Under the pieces are notes generated by a model that ran no database searches, was not told where the DNA came from, and was given only the letters and a program-made list of their open reading frames with translations. A stretch of 64,000 nt of DNA from a bacterium. GTDB lineage: Bacteria > Patescibacteriota > Gracilibacteria > UBA4473. A program made the translations under genes and the position numbers. The stretch covers positions 1 to 64,000 of the forward strand of contig JABGQW010000014.1 of NCBI GenBank assembly GCA_018648585.1, written 5' to 3'. Positions 25,632 to 33,969 of this stretch are shown here, piece by piece (position 1 is the first letter of the stretch; every line of letters begins with the position of its first letter).

Positions 25632-26846
25632 TCACGGTTCAAACCGAATCGGCGTCAAAAGACGTGATTCAATTTCTGTTGGAGTGGTCTGATAATTCCC
25701 TTTCCCCTGCAAAGATGAGTTGGAATCCCACGAAGAAATCGTCGTTGCGGTCAGCGATTCCAGGGAAAGTGTGCCATCGCCCGCGGTTTGATAAAACGGA
25801 GAATCCTCAATCGGACGCATTTGAATTCGTAAAATGTACTCATCACCCGGAAGTATATTTTGATCCACACCGCTGATAAATGCAGTTCCCGTGCGGGAAA
25901 TTTGTTGCACTTGTTCAAATCCAGGACCGGTTACCAAAATTTCAAAATATCGCACGGGGCCAACGTTTGTTCGAGAAAAACGCAGTCGAAATTCAGTCGA
26001 ATGAACCGTCACCGTGTTTTCGAGTAAATTTTCAAATCGAACATTTCCCACCGATTTCCAGTCATTTCCTGTTTCGAGAACCACTGCCGATTCATCGGCC
26101 TCGGTGGAAATGTTGAGCGTCTGCCGTTTTATGTCGTATCCCTGCAGATTTGGATTGAAATCCGTTCCACGAGGAAGTGCCACGCGACGCGCGTCTCGTT
26201 TGAGCGCTGCTGAAAATTCGTTAACTTTGGACGTTCCCATCAATCGAGGTTTTTCCAAAATCTGTGCGACTTGCCACGCCGCTTCCGATCGGGTGACGAG
26301 TTTTTCTGGCAAAAATTTTGTAGAATCTGGATACCGAATCAAATCATTTTCGTGCAACGCAAAAACGGGATCGGCAAACCAAACTTTCGAAGGAACATCT
26401 TGAAACGAAGGAATTTCATCTCGATCGGGTTCCAGTTCGAATGCGCGCGTCAAAATCGTCGCCCACTCCGCGCGCGTCAACGACGCTCCCGGACGAAATG
26501 TTCCATCGCTGTATCCCTGAATCCATTCTCGTGCGGTCGCCTCCCCCACGGCTTTTTCAAACCATTCGCCACGTGAAACATCTTTGAAACGCGCTTGCGC
26601 CGTACCCGCATCGTAATCGATTCCTTTTGTGCGGAACAAAATAACGAGCGCTTCCGCACGATTTATCACCGTGTTTGGACGAAAAGTTCGATCCGCAAAT
26701 CCAGTCATAATTCCTGCTTCCTGCACTTTTTCAACGGAATTTTCTGCCCACTGCGGAATATCATCTTCGTCGACAAAATCTGTCTGCGAAAAAACAATTC
26801 CGGGGACACACAAAGGAATCACGAGAACGAGAAATATTTTTTTCAT
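25632..26846 (-). CDS. Secreted S-layer-homology (SLH) domain protein
   Basis: 404 residues from ATG 26846, where a signal peptide begins (MKKIFLVLVIPLCVPGIVFS|QT). Three SLH repeats fill residues 28-195, each with the pattern W...V.......GI..G...G.FRP...ITRAEA, e.g. GIMTGFADRTFRPNTVINRA and WIQGYSDGTFRPGASLTRA. The remaining 200 residues are beta-rich with Thr/Ser and Glu, likely a surface-exposed Ig-like domain. SLH repeats bind pyruvylated wall polysaccharide; the CsaB-like gene at 12630-13508 could make that ligand. Divergent from the AroK-PurN fusion. Confidence 0.93.
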   Translation of the reverse strand: MKKIFLVLVIPLCVPGIVFSQTDFVDEDDIPQWAENSVEKVQEAGIMTGFADRTFRPNTVINRAEALVILFRTKGIDYDAGTAQARFKDVSRGEWFEKAVGEATAREWIQGYSDGTFRPGASLTRAEWATILTRAFELEPDRDEIPSFQDVPSKVWFADPVFALHENDLIRYPDSTKFLPEKLVTRSEAAWQVAQILEKPRLMGTSKVNEFSAALKRDARRVALPRGTDFNPNLQGYDIKRQTLNISTEADESAVVLETGNDWKSVGNVRFENLLENTVTVHSTEFRLRFSRTNVGPVRYFEILVTGPGFEQVQQISRTGTAFISGVDQNILPGDEYILRIQMRPIEDSPFYQTAGDGTLSLESLTATTISSWDSNSSLQGKGNYQTTPTEIESRLLTPIRFEP

Positions 26847-26948
26847 TTCAAGAAAAACAACCGAAGAAAAAATTTTTTGTGACAACTTTTGTCGGGATTC
26901 ATTGTACTCGCCTTGCTTTTTTCTGCAAATTCCACTACACATAATCCC

Positions 26949-28067
26949 GTGAGAAAACAAAATATCGTCTTCGTTGGGTTTCGCGGCGCAGGAAAATCGA
27001 AATTTGGTCGTGCCGTCGCTCTCGCTGCAGGTTTGCCGTTTGCAGATCTCGATGCTGAAGTTGAATTTGTCCTCGACGAACCGATCGTCGATTTTGTGGA
27101 GAAACACGGCTGGCAAGTTTTTCGAGAAGTTGAACAGCGCGTGACACACGATTTTTCGCGGAATTTTTCGGGAGTCATCGCCACTGGTGGCGGAACAATC
27201 GAGAATTCGAAGAATCTTCAAAATTTGAAAAAAAACTCAACGTTTGTTTTTATCAACCCAAATTTTTCTGCGGTGAAAAAACATTTAATTGCAGAAGAAT
27301 CCAAAGGTCGATATCAACGAGTAAATCCCGCACTTCCGCTCGCACAAGAACTCGATCAATTGTGGATGCAACGAAAAGATATTTATTCTGCGACAGCCGA
27401 TTTGGAAGTCACTCCTGATTTTAATGGAAACCCAGAGGAAGAAGGGAAACAAATTCTCGAACAGATTTCAAAAACAAATTTTCCAAAAATTCCTCCCGTC
27501 AAAAAAATCGCCATTTTTTCCTCGAGAAATGGAAGTACGCTGCAGGGAATTTTGGATGCACAAAAAAAAGGAAGAATTCCAAATGTGGAACTCGAACTTT
27601 TTGTGACGGACAAAAAAGATGCCGGTGCGCTGAAAAAAGCGAAAGGAAATTTTCACCGCGTGGAAATTTTTGAACAGGACAAAAAAATGTCGCGCGAAGA
27701 ATACGATCGCGAATTGATGAATTTGCTGCGCGAAAATAAACCAGATTTAATTTTGCTCGCGGGCTGGATGCGAATTTTATCGCCACTTTTTTGCGAACAA
27801 TTTGGAAATCAAACATACAACGTACATCCGTCGTTGTTGCCAAAATTCGCAGGTTTGATGGGCGATGACGTGCATCGCGCCGTTCTCGATTCAGAAGAAA
27901 AATACACCGGCTGCACAATTCATCGAGTGAGCGCCACGGTCGACACCGGCGAAACGGTGTTGCAACGAAAAGTGCTCATCGACGAGCAGGACACCATCGA
28001 AAGTCTGCGCAAAAAAGTCCAAAAACAAGAAATTCTGGGATTTTGCGAAGCGCTCGAACGGCGGTAA
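26949..28067 (+). CDS. Shikimate kinase - phosphoribosylglycinamide formyltransferase fusion
   Basis: 372 residues from GTG 26949 (a TTG at 26889 would only add a hydrophobic tail). Residues 1-175 are shikimate kinase: Walker A GFRGAGKSKFG (G10-S17), DLDAEVEFVL, and the GGG motif in ATGGGTIENS; it phosphorylates shikimate on the way to chorismate. Residues 185-372 are PurN: IFSSRNGSTLQGIL, and catalytic Asn291/His293 in NVHPSLLP and Asp332 in VDTGETVLQ; it formylates GAR with 10-formyl-THF. Both halves keep their catalytic residues, and there is no stop between them. The two pathways are unrelated, so this is an odd fusion. Confidence 0.88.
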   Translation: MRKQNIVFVGFRGAGKSKFGRAVALAAGLPFADLDAEVEFVLDEPIVDFVEKHGWQVFREVEQRVTHDFSRNFSGVIATGGGTIENSKNLQNLKKNSTFVFINPNFSAVKKHLIAEESKGRYQRVNPALPLAQELDQLWMQRKDIYSATADLEVTPDFNGNPEEEGKQILEQISKTNFPKIPPVKKIAIFSSRNGSTLQGILDAQKKGRIPNVELELFVTDKKDAGALKKAKGNFHRVEIFEQDKKMSREEYDRELMNLLRENKPDLILLAGWMRILSPLFCEQFGNQTYNVHPSLLPKFAGLMGDDVHRAVLDSEEKYTGCTIHRVSATVDTGETVLQRKVLIDEQDTIESLRKKVQKQEILGFCEALERR

Positions 28068-28120
28068 AAATTTTCGGAATCAGCGCACAACGAAAAAATA
28101 GGTCGCCAGTTTTTTGAAAA

Positions 28121-29914
28121 TCATTTCCCAAATCTCCGCACCACGGTTGTGTTTGTCGGCAATCCAGAAACCTGGAATCCACTCAACCAGTCGCCAGAAT
28201 TTGTGCTGTGCGGTATTCCTGAAAAATCAGACCAGATGAAGTTTTTTTCGGTGGAACGAAGCGCCGCGAGCGTGTCGACATTGCGCGTCGAATCGCCCAA
28301 AATGTTGACCGAAATCGCATCTCCGTTGGAATTCCCAACCGATTCCGTCGCAACGCGGAGCCCGAATTTTGTGGGAGAATCTTTGGAAATTAAAATTTCT
28401 TTTGTCGGATCAAAAATTACGCGCGTTCCGGAAATGGAAAAATCTCCAGATTCTCGGTACTGCTGCGTTCCGACAATTCGCACGAGTTCAAAATCGTCCG
28501 GAGAAATCGTCCCACCAGCAAAATCGAGTCCGCTGAGAAAAACACCAAATGAAATTCGACCAAGCGACACATCGTTTCGCCCTTCTCCAGAAAGAAAAAA
28601 TCGAAACGCCGTCTCCGGCCCGACTCCGACGGCAAATCCATCCGGTTGATCCGCAACGGAAGCCGTGATTACATTTTTCACAACCGTAAAAGTTTCGTTG
28701 TCGATCGCGAAATTTTTGTTGGCATCCGGCACTTCTTTTCCTGATCCAACGCCCTGCACTTTCAAATCCTGTGATTCGATCGTGAGCCGAAACTGCGTGT
28801 TGACGACACTCGAGCGAATTTTTTCATCAAGCGTCACCTGGAATCCGATCGGGAGCTGCGATCCGCCACGAGCCACTGCCAGCCGTGGTGAAAAATTGAA
28901 TCGCGCCCGTCCGTTGACAAATCGCGAAGTCGCGAGCGTTTTTCCGGTGCGCAAATCAATCGCCGAAATTTTATCGACAAACGAATCCACCGCTCCGTTG
29001 GAAATCGTGTCAGAAACAGTAATTTCGCGAATCAACATGTCATCGTAGTACGCAGAAAATGTCGTGGACAAAACCATCGCGGACTGCCCCGCCGCGAGCA
29101 TTTTTCCGTAAATTTTTGTGTTGCCGCCAGAAAAAACACTCGTTCCCGTCGACACCGGCGTCGGATCAAAAACGATCTGATCGGAAATTGGCGTTCCGAC
29201 AATTTGTACGGGGAAATCTTTGTTTTCAGTCTCGACCGCCGCCCGCGCGCCCGTGAAACGAACCCGAAGCGTTCCCGGAATATTCGGCGTATTTTCTGGA
29301 TCAAAAATTTTAATGGCAATCGGCAACGACAACGTTTCTCCACGCGCCATCCGCGCTCCGTGCAAATTGAGCGTCACTTTTCCATTTGAATCGAAAGAAA
29401 ATTCTTCGTCATTTCCTTCCACCACGAGACGTAAATTTTCAAGATCAGCAGAAATTCCCGTGTTTCCAAAAATCTGAAAATCAAGTTTGTTCAACAGAAC
29501 AGCCGGAATAAATTCCGTACTTTTCGCGGAATTGTGATGTGAAAATCCAAGCGTAAAAATACGCACCGGCGTCGAATCAATTTCCCACACCGAACTGGAC
29601 GCACGCACGGGCGTGACGGTTGCTCGAATGTATTTTTCGGGCGCCGCCGCCTGAAGTGTTTTTGTTCTCTTGACAGTCGAAGTCTGTGCGCCTGCATCGT
29701 TTCCGCTCCGACTACTCCGGTAGTATCGCGGACTGCGATAATTTTTGTTGTACTCCACCGCGTCGGCCAAATCCGATTCTTCGTTCACGTTGTAACTTTG
29801 GATCCAGGTTTTCCAGTACGTTGGGTACCACGCAGCATCTGCCGTGGAAATAAAAAACGTCGCGCCGAAAAAAAAGGTCAATCCCGTCGCCAGCCAAAAA
29901 TTCATTTTTTTCAT
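28121..29914 (-). CDS. Large secreted beta-rich surface protein
   Basis: 597 residues, signal peptide (MKKMNFWLATGLTFFFGATFFISTADA|AW). The chain is Thr, Ser, Val, Asp and Asn rich with alternating hydrophobics, typical of stacked beta-sandwich domains; a basic, disordered stretch follows at about residues 55-90. The end reads NFIWSDFSGIPHS and WLSGFQVSGLPT, a motif I associate with CPR surface proteins. No catalytic residues or anchoring LPxTG. Probably an S-layer-like or adhesion protein. A second ATG (29905) is available. The next genes upstream, also minus, are other secreted proteins. Confidence 0.7.
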   Translation of the reverse strand: MKKMNFWLATGLTFFFGATFFISTADAAWYPTYWKTWIQSYNVNEESDLADAVEYNKNYRSPRYYRSSRSGNDAGAQTSTVKRTKTLQAAAPEKYIRATVTPVRASSSVWEIDSTPVRIFTLGFSHHNSAKSTEFIPAVLLNKLDFQIFGNTGISADLENLRLVVEGNDEEFSFDSNGKVTLNLHGARMARGETLSLPIAIKIFDPENTPNIPGTLRVRFTGARAAVETENKDFPVQIVGTPISDQIVFDPTPVSTGTSVFSGGNTKIYGKMLAAGQSAMVLSTTFSAYYDDMLIREITVSDTISNGAVDSFVDKISAIDLRTGKTLATSRFVNGRARFNFSPRLAVARGGSQLPIGFQVTLDEKIRSSVVNTQFRLTIESQDLKVQGVGSGKEVPDANKNFAIDNETFTVVKNVITASVADQPDGFAVGVGPETAFRFFLSGEGRNDVSLGRISFGVFLSGLDFAGGTISPDDFELVRIVGTQQYRESGDFSISGTRVIFDPTKEILISKDSPTKFGLRVATESVGNSNGDAISVNILGDSTRNVDTLAALRSTEKNFIWSDFSGIPHSTNSGDWLSGFQVSGLPTNTTVVRRFGK

Positions 29915-29921
29915 CTCACGC

Positions 29922-29952
29922 AGGATAACAAATTTTTGGGAAATTGGTGACA
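29922..29952 (-). promoter_or_regulatory. Possible promoter of the 597-residue secreted protein
   Basis: TGTCAC, 19 bases, TATCCT within TTTGTTATCCTG, the same arrangement as at 1057-1087. A start about 7 bases past the -10 would fall at the ATG, implying a leaderless or nearly leaderless mRNA. Confidence 0.35.
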
Positions 29953-29963
29953 GTTTTTATTTT

Positions 29964-29990
29964 AAAAAAGTCCGCTTCCGCGAACTTTTT
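29964..29990 (-). terminator. Intrinsic terminator after the 30-32 kb secreted-protein pair
   Basis: Stem of about nine pairs with one mismatch (AAAAGTTCGCG / CGGACTTTT on the minus strand), a 4-base loop, then a T run. It ends transcription of the 30025-31755 pair before the next gene. Confidence 0.55.
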
Positions 29991-30024
29991 CTCCCTCATT
30001 TCTGTGTGTTCCTCTCCAGAACTG

Positions 30025-30918
30025 TTATTCGTCGATGTTGAAAATGTGTCGCATCTCCGCCGGATACAATCGAAATGAATCGAAAAAAACTTTTGAAGTA
30101 GCGATCGATTTTGTCGCGGAACTCACATTCGAACGAGTTTCGATGAGAAAAACTTCTCCATCGATTCCAGAAACAAAATGACGCGCAACAAATTCTTCTG
30201 TTCCACCGGACAATCCAACGAAACTTTCTGTGTACTCATTTGTCTGTTCAAACGATCCCAAAATGTTGTCTGATTTTCGTGCGGAACGATAAACCTGGCT
30301 CATGTTTGTCATTTTTTCAAGCGGATTCATCGCGTTTTCATTTTTTGCCAATGCCACCGCACACGTCATAAAACTCTCGCTGGTGCATCCGTTTTCGAAA
30401 CGCTGCACGCTCACCGAAAAATGCGAATCGGATCCCAAATGAAAAATGCCATTTTCATCGTGCGTGGGAATCCAGCCGCTCGGAATCTGCAGTGAAAAAT
30501 AATCGTTGGCGTACGTCACAAATTCGTACGGCGCCGAATCGAGTGTTTTTGGCATCGGAATCGTGAGACGCGCTGAGTTTCGATTTTGAAAACTTCGGAT
30601 GTTCTCACTCGCAGGACGAACAACATGTTTTGAAACCGGTTTGCGCGTGTTGTCGTACAAATATCGTTTGTCACCAGTTGGATAGCGCAGATTTGGAATC
30701 AACTGATTCGTTACTTTTCGATCTTGACGATTTCCCGTTCGCGACGAAAGCGAACGACGCAAAACTCCCTGTCGATCAGAAAAATGACGCTCAGTTCGAT
30801 ACTCCGTCGCTTTTTTGACTAAATATTGTTGGTACACATCCCGCGATGCGCTTCCCAACGGAATGAGCGCTGCCGCCAGAGCTGAAATTCCGAGACCGAT
30901 GAAGAGAAATTTTTTCAT
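30025..30918 (-). CDS. Secreted protein, PsbP/DcrB-like fold guess, paralogue of 30937
   Basis: 297 residues with a signal peptide ending near LGSASRD. After a basic linker (residues 30-110) the C-terminal half reads YANDYFSLQIPSGWIPTHDE and VSVQRFENGCTSESFMTCAV, then ARHFVSGIDGEVFLIETRSN. Similar pieces, including the two Cys, occur in the next gene (EFEGTCNATSFRFCAI and VTQFLNPVDGSITYLEGETS), so the two are tandem paralogues. The NDYFSLQIPSGW start is reminiscent of PsbP/DcrB-type domains; that is inference. The 18-base gap to 30937 suggests one transcript. Confidence 0.7.
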   Translation of the reverse strand: MKKFLFIGLGISALAAALIPLGSASRDVYQQYLVKKATEYRTERHFSDRQGVLRRSLSSRTGNRQDRKVTNQLIPNLRYPTGDKRYLYDNTRKPVSKHVVRPASENIRSFQNRNSARLTIPMPKTLDSAPYEFVTYANDYFSLQIPSGWIPTHDENGIFHLGSDSHFSVSVQRFENGCTSESFMTCAVALAKNENAMNPLEKMTNMSQVYRSARKSDNILGSFEQTNEYTESFVGLSGGTEEFVARHFVSGIDGEVFLIETRSNVSSATKSIATSKVFFDSFRLYPAEMRHIFNIDE

Positions 30919-30936
30919 GAGAAAAATAAAAGAAAA

Positions 30937-31755
30937 TTAATATTGAAACTGAAAACTGAGCGCAAGTGAATGCATCAAATTTTTGGCCACCATCGCATTC
31001 TTTTCCGAAGTTTCACCTTCAAGATACGTGATGCTCCCGTCGACGGGATTGAGAAATTGCGTCACAATGTACGTTTTATCGATTCCGTGATCGTTGACAA
31101 AATACGCTTCGCTCTCCGCCGGATAAAAAAGAATCTGCCCGTCGTGAAACATTTTTTTGAGAACAAACGATCGATCAAATCCTCTCGGCGTCGTCAGATC
31201 GCGGCCACGACGAATGTGTTTTCCGTTGGTGATCGCACAAAACCGAAAACTCGTCGCGTTGCACGTTCCTTCAAATTCTTTGACGGAAACGAGGAGATCG
31301 CTTTTTGGATGGTAAAATTTATTCGCGGAAATTTCTTCAAAATCGGACAAAACACCCAACGAATATTTTTCACGAGCGATTGTTTCCAGTTCTGGCTCGA
31401 AATCCTGGGGAACAAAAGTTTCTCGGAAATCATCCGATGCGCGAACATAATTTTTTTGAGTTTGAACAATATTTTTGTTCCGTGGAAAAAGGTCCGGATG
31501 CATCGATCGGTACAACGAATAATCGCTGCGAGAAAATTGTTTTTCCCGTTGCAATTTCAAACGCAACGCCAAATCTTCGTACGTCTGCGCGGGCTGCGTC
31601 GAACGCTGCGGCTGATATTTTGCGCGCAAATCTTTCAAATATCGGTACGGCGAAATCCGATCGGAGTGCGGTCGGTACTGCGACGCTTCGGAAAGAAAAA
31701 TCATTCCAGCGGCAAGAACCACCGTGGCGAGAACGAGAGCAAGAAATCGTTTCAT
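30937..31755 (-). CDS. Secreted protein, paralogue of 30025
   Basis: 272 residues, signal peptide MKRFLALVLATVVLAAGMIFLSEA|SQ. The first 100 mature residues are Arg/Tyr/Gln rich (YRPHSDRISPYRYLKDLRAKY) and resemble the opening of the secreted protein at 61644 (TRYLDALRARYDL). The C-terminal half is the same domain as in the 30025 gene, with matching Cys pair and an acidic strand pattern. Function unknown. A near-consensus promoter lies 64-92 bases upstream. Confidence 0.7.
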   Translation of the reverse strand: MKRFLALVLATVVLAAGMIFLSEASQYRPHSDRISPYRYLKDLRAKYQPQRSTQPAQTYEDLALRLKLQREKQFSRSDYSLYRSMHPDLFPRNKNIVQTQKNYVRASDDFRETFVPQDFEPELETIAREKYSLGVLSDFEEISANKFYHPKSDLLVSVKEFEGTCNATSFRFCAITNGKHIRRGRDLTTPRGFDRSFVLKKMFHDGQILFYPAESEAYFVNDHGIDKTYIVTQFLNPVDGSITYLEGETSEKNAMVAKNLMHSLALSFQFQY

Positions 31756-31818
31756 GGAAAATTGAGTTTAAAAACACCAGCCGACAAGCAGCATTTGGTA
31801 TTTTTTTATTTCAAGTTC

Positions 31819-31847
31819 GTTTTAAATAAAACGACAAAAAATGTCAA
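31819..31847 (-). promoter_or_regulatory. Promoter of the 30937/30025 secreted pair
   Basis: On the minus strand: TTGACA, 17 bases, TAAAAC. The -35 box is perfect and the spacing ideal. The 5' leader would be about 55 bases. Confidence 0.6.
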
Positions 31848-31888
31848 ACCATTTTTGACTTTTCACAAAATCTCGTATTTTTATAAAA

Positions 31889-32353
31889 TTACGCCGCGTG
31901 CAAAACGTACTGTCGGTACAAAACTTCGAGTCGTTCTTTTGCCGTGCGAAAAAGGTCTGCAATCAATTTTTGAATGTGGCGAATCTGCGCAATTGTCTGC
32001 TCCAATTTATCAGCAGAAAATCGTCGCGCGTTCTGGATTTTTTTGACCTGTTTCAGCAATTTCCGCTGCTCGCGTTCGAGAGAGCGATGCACTCGCCGTC
32101 GTTGCACCGTTTCAACGGGAAATTTTATTTCTTTCGTTTTTTTCGTCGGAAGAAATTTTGAAATTCGACCAAACACATCCGAAAGATCAAATCCTGCCGT
32201 TTGTGACTGGTGCTGGCTCGAAGCGGCTCCGGCCTCCCCGACCGTCGCGGAAACTTTTTCTGAAAAAACATCCAAATGTTGGAGTTCATCGAGTTCTCCG
32301 CCGACTTCTGCGGCGAATTGCTGTTGCTCGATTTTATTTTTCAAATCGGTCAT
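31889..32353 (-). CDS. Hypothetical cytoplasmic coiled-coil protein
   Basis: 154 residues, starting MTDLKNKIEQQQFAAEVGGE. Residues 80-150 are strongly basic and helical with heptad spacing (LEREQRKLLKQVKKIQNAR; LEQTIAQIRHIQKLIADLF), so a coiled coil is likely. No signal peptide or known domain. Single gene between secreted proteins and folP. Confidence 0.6.
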   Translation of the reverse strand: MTDLKNKIEQQQFAAEVGGELDELQHLDVFSEKVSATVGEAGAASSQHQSQTAGFDLSDVFGRISKFLPTKKTKEIKFPVETVQRRRVHRSLEREQRKLLKQVKKIQNARRFSADKLEQTIAQIRHIQKLIADLFRTAKERLEVLYRQYVLHAA

Positions 32354-32409
32354 TTCGAGAAAAATTTAGCGAAAAAATGAAAACTTGTCAAATTATTTTA
32401 CCATCTTTT

Positions 32410-33171
32410 TTACTTTTTTGCAAGCTCCTGCGCCAATTTTTTGTGAACGGAAACATCGTGCACGCGGAGAAATTCTGTGCCGGATTCGATCGCGATTTTT
32501 GCCGCCGCCAAATTCGGTTGAATTTCAAAACGATTTTCCCCCAAAAACCGTTTTCGCGAGTGACCGATCATCACCCGCTCGTTCGGAACAAACGAGGAAA
32601 ATTTCAAAAGTTCACGATTCAAATCCATCGTTTTTCCAAATCCGATTCCCGGATCGAGCACGATTTTTTCAGCAGAAACGCCCGCCGCGATCAATTCTGA
32701 TTTTCGAAAAAGAAGCTCGTCAACGACCTGATTTTTTGAACAAATTTCTTGTTCGTGAGCGTCCGCAGAATTTTTTCCGGGAAAATGGTTGACGATGCAG
32801 AGCGGTTGAAATTTTGCGACGAGATCCCGCATTTTGGGATTTTGGAATCCAGAAACGTCGTTCAAAATCGTGCCACCGAGCGCGAGAAATTTCTCCGCAG
32901 TTTCCGGATGAAACGTGTCAAGCGAAAGATTTTCGGGAATAATTTTAAAAAGTTGATCCAAAATCGGAAAAATTCGCGCCCACTCCTGATCCGGCGAAAT
33001 TGTGTCCGCGTCCGGACGCGTGGATTCTCCACCGACATCGAGAAAGTCTACATTTTCTTCGAGCAAATTTCGTGCGTGCTGCAGTGCCACGAACGGATCG
33101 AGAAACTTCCCCCCGTCCGAGAAACTGTCCGGCGTGACATTTAAAATTCCAAATATTTTTACGTTTTTCAT
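32410..33171 (-). CDS. folP: Dihydropteroate synthase
   Basis: Condenses p-aminobenzoate with hydroxymethyl-dihydropterin diphosphate in folate synthesis. 253 residues, a TIM barrel. Both family signatures are clear: ILNVTPDSFSDGG near the start and DVGGESTRPDAD; DPGIGFGKTMDLN and the sulfonamide-site SRKRFLG follow. It ends with VHDVSVHKKLAQEL. Divergent from tmk. Together with folD it supports one-carbon metabolism used by the PurN half of the fusion; other folate genes are not in view. Confidence 0.95.
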   Translation of the reverse strand: MKNVKIFGILNVTPDSFSDGGKFLDPFVALQHARNLLEENVDFLDVGGESTRPDADTISPDQEWARIFPILDQLFKIIPENLSLDTFHPETAEKFLALGGTILNDVSGFQNPKMRDLVAKFQPLCIVNHFPGKNSADAHEQEICSKNQVVDELLFRKSELIAAGVSAEKIVLDPGIGFGKTMDLNRELLKFSSFVPNERVMIGHSRKRFLGENRFEIQPNLAAAKIAIESGTEFLRVHDVSVHKKLAQELAKK

Positions 33172-33270
33172 CGTACGCGAATTTTACGGAAAATTTTCGT
33201 CGCGTCGAACAAAATAACACATTTTTATTTTTCGAAAATATGGTACACTGGCAGCGCTTTTTTTTGGAAA

Positions 33271-33960
33271 ATGTTTTGCCCAATCATCGCTCTCGACGGA
33301 CTGGACGCCTGCGGAAAATCAACGCAGACAAAACTTTTGATCGAAAATCTGAAAAATCGCGGAATGCGCGTCGGATTTGTGCGATTTCCCGGGTACGAAA
33401 AAACGCCCGCTGGCAAACGCATCGCAGCGTACCTGCGCGGAGAATTTGGCGAAATGACGAAAATCGATCCGCGAATCGTCGCGACGATGTACGCCACCGA
33501 TCGACTGGATCAAATCGAAGAAATTGAAAAATTGCGCACCGAAAATGATGTCATAATTTTTGATCGTGGAGTGAGTTCAAATTTAATTTACACCCCCGCC
33601 CGCGGCGGAAAAAAATCTGAAATTTTGATGCTCGAAAAATTCGTCGAGCAGCTCGAGTACGAAATCAACGGATTTCCACGCGAATCGCTCGTGATTTTTT
33701 TGGACGCAAATCAGAACACACGACAAAAAATTCACGCCGCAAAAAACCGGCTCCCCGATCTGCACGAGGCGGACGAAAAATATTTGTTGCAAGTGCGCGA
33801 AGTCGCGATTGCACGGTGCGAAAAAGATTTTCGGTGGGTAAAAATTTCTGTCGATCACGCCGAAGAACTTCGACGCCGAGAAGAAATTGCGAACGAAATC
33901 TTGGATCTCGTACTCGAAAAACTACAGAAAAAAAACGTCGAACAGACAAAACTTTTGTAA
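33271..33960 (+). CDS. tmk: Thymidylate kinase
   Basis: Phosphorylates dTMP to dTDP. 229 residues. P-loop ALDGLDACGKSTQT near the N-terminus, VRFPGYEKTPAGKRI for the nucleotide-binding loop, and the family FDRGVSSNLIY segment, with DRG in place of the common DRY. The lid region is KNRLPDLHEADE. The C-terminus is slightly long and helical. Only nine bases separate its stop from the folD start, so the two are probably an operon. Confidence 0.93.
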   Translation: MFCPIIALDGLDACGKSTQTKLLIENLKNRGMRVGFVRFPGYEKTPAGKRIAAYLRGEFGEMTKIDPRIVATMYATDRLDQIEEIEKLRTENDVIIFDRGVSSNLIYTPARGGKKSEILMLEKFVEQLEYEINGFPRESLVIFLDANQNTRQKIHAAKNRLPDLHEADEKYLLQVREVAIARCEKDFRWVKISVDHAEELRRREEIANEILDLVLEKLQKKNVEQTKLL

Positions 33961-33969
33961 TTTCAAAAA

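Noticed and set aside
30970-32046. Long plus-strand open frame opposite secreted-protein genes
   Set aside because: Antisense to two signal-peptide genes and a coiled-coil gene; its translation is Arg/Phe/Lys rich and has no domain.
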